A stretch of DNA of 10,616 bases from Actinomycetota bacterium (lineage in GTDB: Bacteria; Actinomycetota; Actinomycetes; Nanopelagicales; Nanopelagicaceae). Below the pieces are notes generated by a model, which saw only the letters and a list, made by a program, of their open reading frames with translations, searched no databases and was not told where the DNA came from. The DNA lies in the NCBI GenBank assembly GCA_009700365.1, contig WLME01000028.1:1-10616 (forward strand), in the 5' to 3' direction. Position numbers and translations under genes: made by a program. The first letter of the stretch is position 1. Every line of letters begins with the position of its first letter. Of this stretch, positions 6,812 through 10,616 are shown piece by piece.

Positions 6812-7755
6812 CAATCGCACCCGATGGACGCAAGTTACTTCGCATCGAAGCTCGTAACACCGAAACTCCTATCGAGAGAAAGCCCGAGTGGATCAAGACT
6901 CGAGCCAATATGGGTCCGGAATACACTCGCCTTCGATCACTCGTTAAGACAGAAGGGCTTCACACAGTCTGTCAGGAAGCCGCTTGTCCAAACATCTTTG
7001 AATGCTGGGAAGATAAAGAAGCAACTTTTCTCATTGGCGGAGAACGTTGCACTCGTCGATGCGATTTTTGCAATATCGACACTGGAAAGCCTGAACCACT
7101 AGATCGCGACGAGCCACGTCGCGTTGCCGAGTCGGTTCAATCAATGGGATTGAAATACGCCACAATTACAGGGGTTACTCGCGACGACCTGGATGACGAA
7201 GGTGCCTGGTTGTACGCCGAGACAATTCGCAAAGTTCACGAGCTCAATCCCGGCACTGGCGTAGAGATGCTCGCACCTGATTTCAGCGGCAACCCTGTAT
7301 TCCTCAATGAAGTATTTGAAACACGTCCTGAAGTTTTCGCTCATAACCTCGAGACAGTTCCCCGCATCTTCAAGCGAATTCGTCCAGCATTTACCTACGA
7401 GCGTTCTCTCAATGTAATTTCTCAGGCTCGCGCATTCGGACTGATTACCAAATCCAATTTGATTCTTGGACTGGGAGAAACCCGCGAAGAAATTTCTCAG
7501 GCGCTTGTAGACCTTCATGCAGCTGGATGCGACTTGATCACTATTACTCAATACCTCAGGCCTACAAATAAGCACCACCCCGTAGAGCGTTGGGTTAAGC
7601 CCGATGAATTTGTTGAACTTGCAAAAGAAGCTGAAGATATTGGTTTCAGCGGTGTCATGAGCGGTCCTCTGGTTCGCAGCTCTTACCGTGCTGGTCGCCT
7701 ATATAAACAAGCACAAGAGAAAAGAGCACAACTCGGAGGAAGCAAGATTGGCTGA
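6808..7755 (+). CDS. lipA: Lipoyl synthase LipA (radical SAM)
   Basis: Radical SAM enzyme that inserts sulfur at C6 and C8 of protein-bound octanoyl groups, finishing the lipoyl cofactor. The 315-residue protein has both cluster motifs. The auxiliary 4Fe-4S cluster, which donates sulfur, is bound by CQEAACPNIFEC (Cys55, Cys60, Cys66), with Ser292 of the C-terminal RSSY motif (290-293) as the expected fourth ligand. The SAM cluster is bound by CTRRCDFC (Cys81, Cys85, Cys88). The ATG at 6808 overlaps the lipB stop by 4 bases, and AAAGG (6796-6800) sits 7 bases upstream as a ribosome site. Its 3' end contains the Shine-Dalgarno sequence and TTG start of the next gene. All catalytic residues are intact. 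Confidence 0.97.
   Translation: MTIAPDGRKLLRIEARNTETPIERKPEWIKTRANMGPEYTRLRSLVKTEGLHTVCQEAACPNIFECWEDKEATFLIGGERCTRRCDFCNIDTGKPEPLDRDEPRRVAESVQSMGLKYATITGVTRDDLDDEGAWLYAETIRKVHELNPGTGVEMLAPDFSGNPVFLNEVFETRPEVFAHNLETVPRIFKRIRPAFTYERSLNVISQARAFGLITKSNLILGLGETREEISQALVDLHAAGCDLITITQYLRPTNKHHPVERWVKPDEFVELAKEAEDIGFSGVMSGPLVRSSYRAGRLYKQAQEKRAQLGGSKIG
7735..7740 (+). promoter_or_regulatory. Strong Shine-Dalgarno that sets a TTG start inside lipA
   Basis: GGAGGA, the best ribosome binding site in the window, lies within the lipA coding sequence and is followed by a 7-base spacer and TTG at 7748. It decides the start of the acyltransferase gene: earlier in-frame candidates, such as the GTG at 7688, would add unrelated residues read from lipA sequence in another frame. 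Confidence 0.8.
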
Positions 7756-8446
7756 CATCGTTTATCCCCCAGTAATTGTTGCGATTAAAGCGTTCTGGAA
7801 ATACTTGGGATTGAAATTTGATTTTCAAGGGGATGAAAATATCCCGCGAGATGGCGGAGCGATACTGGCCATCAATCACATTGGCTATCTCGATTTTGCA
7901 CTCACTGGAACCGCTGCTCTGCCGGCTGGTAGATATGTTCGTTTCATGGCAAAGAAAGAGATTTTTGATAATAAATTAGCCGGACCACTCATGCGCGGCA
8001 TGCACCATATTTCGGTAGATCGCTCAAATGGTTCTGCATCATTTGTCGCCGCTCTACGAGCGCTTAGATCAGGCGAAATCATTGGCATCTTTCCCGAAGG
8101 AACCATCTCAGTCAGCTTTGAAATCAAAGAGCTTAAATCTGGGGCAGTGCGCCTTGCTATGGGCGCTGGAGTTCCTATAATTCCAACAATTGTTTGGGGA
8201 TCACAGCGCATCTGGACTAAGAAAGTGAAGCGCAATCTTCTACGAAAAAACGTTCCGATAACAGTCGCATTTGGCGAACCGCTCTACTTTGATAAGCAAT
8301 CCGATGTCGAAGCGGGCGAGAAGTTACTTCGCGAAACTATGCTGAAAATGCTCCATGAAGTGCAAGAAAAGTATCCAGATTCACACGAAGGCCAGCGTTG
8401 GGCACCGGTGCGCCTTGGTGGTACAGCCCCTGCTCCCCTAAACTAA
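7748..8446 (+). CDS. PlsC-type 1-acyl-sn-glycerol-3-phosphate acyltransferase family protein
   Basis: Membrane-associated acyltransferase of 232 residues, probably acylating lysophosphatidic acid or a related glycerolipid at the inner face of the membrane. It has the ordered PlsC blocks: NHIGYLD (residues 43-49), giving the catalytic Hx4D with His44 and Asp49; VDRS (90-93); FPEGTIS (115-121), which binds the glycerol phosphate; and VPIIPTIVWG (142-151). The TTG start is chosen because of the strong GGAGGA 7 bases upstream, and because the sequence MADIVYPP then begins a normal N-terminus. It overlaps the lipA end by 8 bases, so it belongs to the lipB-lipA transcript. The last base of its stop is the first base of the next ATG. 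The exact acyl acceptor is not certain because actinobacteria carry several paralogues. Confidence 0.9.
   Translation: MADIVYPPVIVAIKAFWKYLGLKFDFQGDENIPRDGGAILAINHIGYLDFALTGTAALPAGRYVRFMAKKEIFDNKLAGPLMRGMHHISVDRSNGSASFVAALRALRSGEIIGIFPEGTISVSFEIKELKSGAVRLAMGAGVPIIPTIVWGSQRIWTKKVKRNLLRKNVPITVAFGEPLYFDKQSDVEAGEKLLRETMLKMLHEVQEKYPDSHEGQRWAPVRLGGTAPAPLN
8415..8444 (+). promoter_or_regulatory. Putative internal promoter for the DUF4191 gene
   Basis: TTGGTG (8415-8420), an 18-base spacer and TAAACT (8439-8444) form a good actinobacterial housekeeping-type promoter inside the 3' end of the acyltransferase gene. The -10 hexamer ends 7 bases before the ATG at 8452, the distance expected if transcription begins on that codon. 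This is inferred from pattern only. Confidence 0.4.
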
Positions 8447-9123
8447 TGATTATGTTTAAGAAGAAGAATAAAGAAGCAAAGATTAAGTCACCACGTTTCC
8501 AAACTTTCCGCGATGCCTACGGCGTCACCAAAAGCGTCAAGCCTTGGATCGGAGTTGCAGTTGTCGCTGTTTTTGCAGTGGTCTTGGTCATCGGCGTTGC
8601 ACTGGGTGTTGTGCTTGGTCATCCTGTTTACGGCGGATTTGTTTCGATTCCATTAGCGGCTCTTGCAGCACTCTTCTTCTTCACGCGAATCGCAGGCTCT
8701 GCAGCGTATGCATCCATTGAAGGACAGATTGGTGCTGGAGCAAGTGTTCTCATGGCTATTCGTAAAGGTTGGACAACAACACCGGCAGTTGCTGTAAATC
8801 GCCAGCAAGATATGGTCCATCGAAGTGTCGGCCGTGCAGGAATCGTTCTCACTGGTGAAGGTGGATTTGCTGTTCGCCAGATGGTTCAAGATGAGAAGAA
8901 GAAGTCAGAACGCTACGCACCCGGAGTTCCTATCACCGAGGTATTTGTAGGTGAAGGTGACGGACAAGTACCTATTCGTAAATTGCAGAAGCATGTAACT
9001 AAACTTCCTAAGAAATTATCTGCTCATCAAATGCGCGAAGTTCGTGCGCGTCTTAAGGCTGTCGGTGGAATGTCGATGCCAATTCCAAAAGGCCCAATGC
9101 CTAAAGGCACAAAGATTCGCTAA
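8446..9123 (+). CDS. DUF4191 family membrane protein
   Basis: Conserved actinobacterial protein of unknown function (counterpart of Rv2219), 225 residues from this start. A basic N-terminus (KKKNKEAKIK) precedes two hydrophobic segments, about residues 34-58 and 62-82, separated by a short HPVYGG turn. A soluble, Lys/Arg-rich C-terminal domain of ~140 residues probably faces the cytoplasm. No catalytic motif is visible. Two starts are possible. ATG 8446 overlaps the acyltransferase stop by one base (TAATG), which suits coupled translation. ATG 8452 sits 7 bases after a -10-like TAAACT, which suits a leaderless mRNA and trims only two residues. An upstream TTG at 8398 would read through acyltransferase sequence in a shifted frame and is unlikely. 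The stop TAA directly abuts the stop of the convergent RDD gene. Confidence 0.88.
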   Translation: MIMFKKKNKEAKIKSPRFQTFRDAYGVTKSVKPWIGVAVVAVFAVVLVIGVALGVVLGHPVYGGFVSIPLAALAALFFFTRIAGSAAYASIEGQIGAGASVLMAIRKGWTTTPAVAVNRQQDMVHRSVGRAGIVLTGEGGFAVRQMVQDEKKKSERYAPGVPITEVFVGEGDGQVPIRKLQKHVTKLPKKLSAHQMREVRARLKAVGGMSMPIPKGPMPKGTKIR

Positions 9124-9495
9124 CTAATTCTTTACTAAAACTGTATTTGAAAAACGTTCGTTTATTCCTCGACCATTTTCATCAAATGTGATCGCTGTTA
9201 TCAGCGGCATCAAGAGCGCAGTGCGAATGAGAGCCTGAAGCGGAGTTGGTGATCCGCCATCTGAGAATCGAACAACTCTGAGCCCAACCAGTCGGTGGCC
9301 AAATGAAGCTCCCCCAAAAGCGACGAGGATTGCATACTCAGCAAAGAGCAGAATCAGAACTGGGATACGAGCGTGGGGCACGCGATCGGTCAGCGAGCCC
9401 TGTCCGGCAAAGAAGCCGAGTGAAATGGCGTAGCAAGCGAGCCAGTCCAGGGTGATTCCGAGCAATCGACGGCCCTGGCTAACACGTGGGTACAT
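9124..9495 (-). CDS. RDD family small membrane protein
   Basis: Integral membrane protein of 123 residues; RDD proteins have an unclear role, with some linked to ion transport. The family residues are visible: an Arg pair and Asp in the first helix (RRLLGITLDWLA, residues 9-20), the loop SFGHRLVGLRVVR, and the C-terminal DENGRGINERFSNTVLV, which matches the common D..rGl.D...T.VV ending. About three hydrophobic segments can be drawn (12-31, 43-61 and 87-103). The ATG at 9493-9495 has no Shine-Dalgarno sequence but lies 7 bases after a TAGGCT hexamer. Its stop TAG touches the DUF4191 stop with no base between them. The pairing of DUF4191, RDD and glnA is conserved in actinobacteria (Rv2219, Rv2219A, Rv2220). 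Confidence 0.9.
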   Translation of the reverse strand: MYPRVSQGRRLLGITLDWLACYAISLGFFAGQGSLTDRVPHARIPVLILLFAEYAILVAFGGASFGHRLVGLRVVRFSDGGSPTPLQALIRTALLMPLITAITFDENGRGINERFSNTVLVKN

Positions 9496-9502
9496 GTCGG
9501 CA

Positions 9503-9508
9503 AGCCTA
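9503..9508 (-). promoter_or_regulatory. Putative -10 element of the RDD gene (leaderless)
   Basis: On the minus strand TAGGCT ends 7 bases before the RDD ATG. It is the same hexamer as in front of lipB and at nearly the same distance from the start codon. No convincing TTG-type -35 lies 17-18 bases upstream, so this call rests on the hexamer and on the lack of a Shine-Dalgarno sequence. Confidence 0.4.
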
Positions 9509-9552
9509 TCGCCCAGTGTCTCCCCCGTCCGTGTGAGGCATTAGACGATGAT

Positions 9553-9568
9553 GTAACACGGATGTAAC
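9553..9568 (+). promoter_or_regulatory. GlnR-type (or MtrA-type) operator upstream of glnA
   Basis: GTAAC (9553-9557), six bases, GTAAC (9564-9568). It lies within a perfect 10-base direct repeat GATGTAACAC (9550-9559 and 9561-9570) with an 11-base period, about one helical turn. This fits the known actinobacterial GlnR box, GTnAC-N6-GnAAC. MtrA, another OmpR-family regulator, recognises a very similar GTnAC direct repeat, so the regulator is not certain. Further repeats 11 bases on either side are degenerate (TAGAC, ATTAT). It sits 120 bases before the glnA start and 58 bases from the divergent RDD start, just upstream of a possible glnA promoter. Confidence 0.6.
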
Positions 9569-9576
9569 ACTGAAAT

Positions 9577-9606
9577 TATGACTTTTTTACTCGGGAGAAC
9601 TAGCCT
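9577..9606 (+). promoter_or_regulatory. Possible glnA promoter
   Basis: TATGAC (9577-9582), an 18-base spacer and TAGCCT (9601-9606) resemble a weak -35/-10 pair. Transcription would begin near 9613, giving a leader of about 75 bases and placing the GTAAC operator at about -50, the usual distance for an activator of the OmpR family. The -35 is poor, as expected for an activated promoter. Pattern-based inference only. Confidence 0.3.
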
Positions 9607-9622
9607 TCACTCCATCAGCGGT

Positions 9623-9636
9623 GCTCAATGTTGAGC
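9623..9636 (+). repeat. Perfect palindrome in the glnA upstream region
   Basis: GCTCAA-TG-TTGAGC is a perfect inverted repeat, 52 bases before the glnA ATG. If it lies in the leader RNA it could form a 5-base-pair stem with an ATGT loop; as DNA it could be an operator. A flanking CAG (9616-9618) and CTG (9640-9642) could extend the stem across an internal loop. I do not recognise it as a known riboswitch. Confidence 0.5.
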
Positions 9637-9687
9637 GGACTGTATTAGTTGCCTGTGAGATAAACAGCCTCAATTGGAGTATCTACT

Positions 9688-10616
9688 ATGTTTAAGAATT
9701 CTTCAGAAATTTTTGCATACATCAAGAAGGAAGATGTAAAGCTCGTTGACGTTCGCTTTACCGACCTTCCTGGAATTCAGCATCACTTCAACGTACCTGT
9801 TGAATCATTTGATGAGGCAGTCTTCACTGACGGTCTCATGTTTGATGGTTCATCTATTCGTGGTTTCCAAGCCATCAATGAATCAGATATGAAGTTGCTT
9901 CCTGTTCCAGAGTCCGCATTTATTGATCCGTTCCGCCTAGAGAAGACATTGGTAATCATCTTCTCCGTACATAATCCAACAGATAACACTCCTTACTCAC
10001 GCGATCCTCGTGGAGTAGTTGCGAAAGCAGTTGACTTTATGAAGTCAACAGGAATTGCTGATCAGGCATTCTTTGCTCCCGAAGCTGAGTTCTATGTCTT
10101 CGATGCAGTTCGATTTAAGACAGGCATGAACGAGTCATACCATCACATCGATTCATACGAAGGAGCTTGGAACACAGGCATCGTTGCAGATCCAGATGGA
10201 ACTCCGAACCGCGGATATCGCACACGTATTAAGGGCGGCTACTTCCCTGTTTCTCCAACAGATCAATTCGCTGATCTTCGTGACGAGATGGTCATGGAAC
10301 TTGGCCGCGCAGGACTCTTGGTAGAGCGTTCACACCACGAAGTCGGTACTGCAGGTCAGATGGAGATTAACTACCGCTTTACAGACATTCTCCATGCCGG
10401 CGATGAATTGATGAAGTTTAAGTACATCATTCGCAACGTTGCATGGGAAGGCGGCAAGACTGCAACATTTATGCCAAAGCCACTCTTCGGCGATAACGGC
10501 TCAGGAATGCACGTTCACCAGTCACTTTGGAAAGATGGCAAGCCACTCTTCTTCGAAGCTGGCACATATGGCGATCTTTCAGATATGGCTCGCTGGTATA
10601 TCGGTGGTCTCTTGAA
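9688..10616 (+). CDS. glnA: Type I glutamine synthetase GlnA (3' truncated)
   Basis: ATP-dependent synthesis of glutamine from glutamate and ammonia; a dodecameric cytoplasmic enzyme and the main entry of ammonium at low nitrogen. The window holds 309 residues of an expected ~470. Visible motifs are FDGSSIRGF (52-60) of the beta-grasp domain; PEAEF (131-135), with metal ligands Glu132 and Glu134; HHEVGTAGQMEI (216-227), with further metal ligands; and NGSGMHVHQS (270-279), with His275. All match the GSI-beta type usual in actinobacteria. The adenylylation tyrosine lies beyond the right edge, so that control cannot be checked. ATG 9688 is supported by TTGGAG (9674-9679), 8 bases upstream. The upstream region has a GTAAC-N6-GTAAC operator, which suggests nitrogen-responsive control. 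Confidence 0.97.
   Translation, partial: MFKNSSEIFAYIKKEDVKLVDVRFTDLPGIQHHFNVPVESFDEAVFTDGLMFDGSSIRGFQAINESDMKLLPVPESAFIDPFRLEKTLVIIFSVHNPTDNTPYSRDPRGVVAKAVDFMKSTGIADQAFFAPEAEFYVFDAVRFKTGMNESYHHIDSYEGAWNTGIVADPDGTPNRGYRTRIKGGYFPVSPTDQFADLRDEMVMELGRAGLLVERSHHEVGTAGQMEINYRFTDILHAGDELMKFKYIIRNVAWEGGKTATFMPKPLFGDNGSGMHVHQSLWKDGKPLFFEAGTYGDLSDMARWYIGGLL

Noticed and set aside
7141..7578. Open frame of 145 codons on the minus strand inside lipA
   Set aside because: It is fully antisense to a clear lipA with intact cluster motifs. Its translation has no recognisable domain and there is no promoter or ribosome site; it is a shadow of the coding bias.
7688..7747. Upstream extension of the acyltransferase to a GTG at 7688
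   Set aside because: The added residues are highly charged, lie wholly inside lipA in another frame and do not fit a PlsC N-terminus. The GGAGGA followed by TTG 7748 is a much better start.
8398..8445. Upstream extension of the DUF4191 gene to a TTG at 8398
   Set aside because: The added residues come from the acyltransferase tail in a shifted frame, with Trp/Pro/Cys-rich sequence and no ribosome site; ATG 8446 or 8452 is better.
9098..9109. TGCC-TAAA-GGCA hairpin near the end of the DUF4191 gene as a terminator
   Set aside because: Only four base pairs, inside the coding sequence and without a T-run on the plus strand; likely chance.
8452..9698. Identical 11-base start ATGTTTAAGAA in the DUF4191 gene and glnA
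   Set aside because: Both simply encode Met-Phe-Lys plus an A-rich codon; flanks differ and the proteins are unrelated, so no duplication is implied.

Overview
The window reads as a core, vertically inherited chromosome segment from a small-genome, mid-GC actinobacterium. The gene order E2 acyltransferase (dlaT/sucB), TIGR01777 epimerase, lipB, lipA, DUF4191 protein, RDD protein, glnA is the order I know from Mycobacterium tuberculosis (Rv2215 to Rv2220) and related actinomycetes. By eye the base composition is close to balanced, far below typical actinomycetes. Together with tight gene packing, this suggests a freshwater acI-type lineage (Ca. Nanopelagicales, such as Planktophila or Nanopelagicus). 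That assignment is an inference.

Layout. Positions 1-1793 (+) hold the 3' part of the 2-oxoacid dehydrogenase E2 gene and a TIGR01777 NAD(P)-binding protein. Positions 1779-6069 (-) hold a compact three-gene unit, read from right to left: an MMPL/RND-type transporter, a Gfo/Idh/MocA-type oxidoreductase and an FAD-dependent amine-oxidase-like protein. Positions 6140-9123 (+) hold lipB, lipA, a PlsC-type acyltransferase and a DUF4191 membrane protein, mostly with overlapping ends. A small RDD membrane protein lies on the minus strand at 9124-9495. glnA starts at 9688 and runs off the right edge. Gene-free gaps are very short; the largest is the 192-base region between the RDD gene and glnA.

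How the genes fit together. LipB places octanoate on lipoyl domains and LipA inserts the two sulfurs, so the lipB-lipA pair makes the cofactor that the E2 protein at the left edge needs. glnA encodes type I glutamine synthetase. Upstream of it is GTAAC-N6-GTAAC, which fits the binding consensus of actinobacterial GlnR (and also MtrA). The minus-strand transporter and oxidoreductase unit interrupts the ancestral order, and its substrate cannot be read from sequence.

Regulation. Several genes (lipB, the DUF4191 gene, the RDD gene) have a TAnnnT -10-like hexamer 6-7 bases before the start codon and no Shine-Dalgarno sequence, the expected layout of leaderless mRNAs. I see no tRNA, rRNA, CRISPR, insertion sequence, phage or defence gene. 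This is mainly a housekeeping region, with some interesting regulatory and gene-overlap structure.
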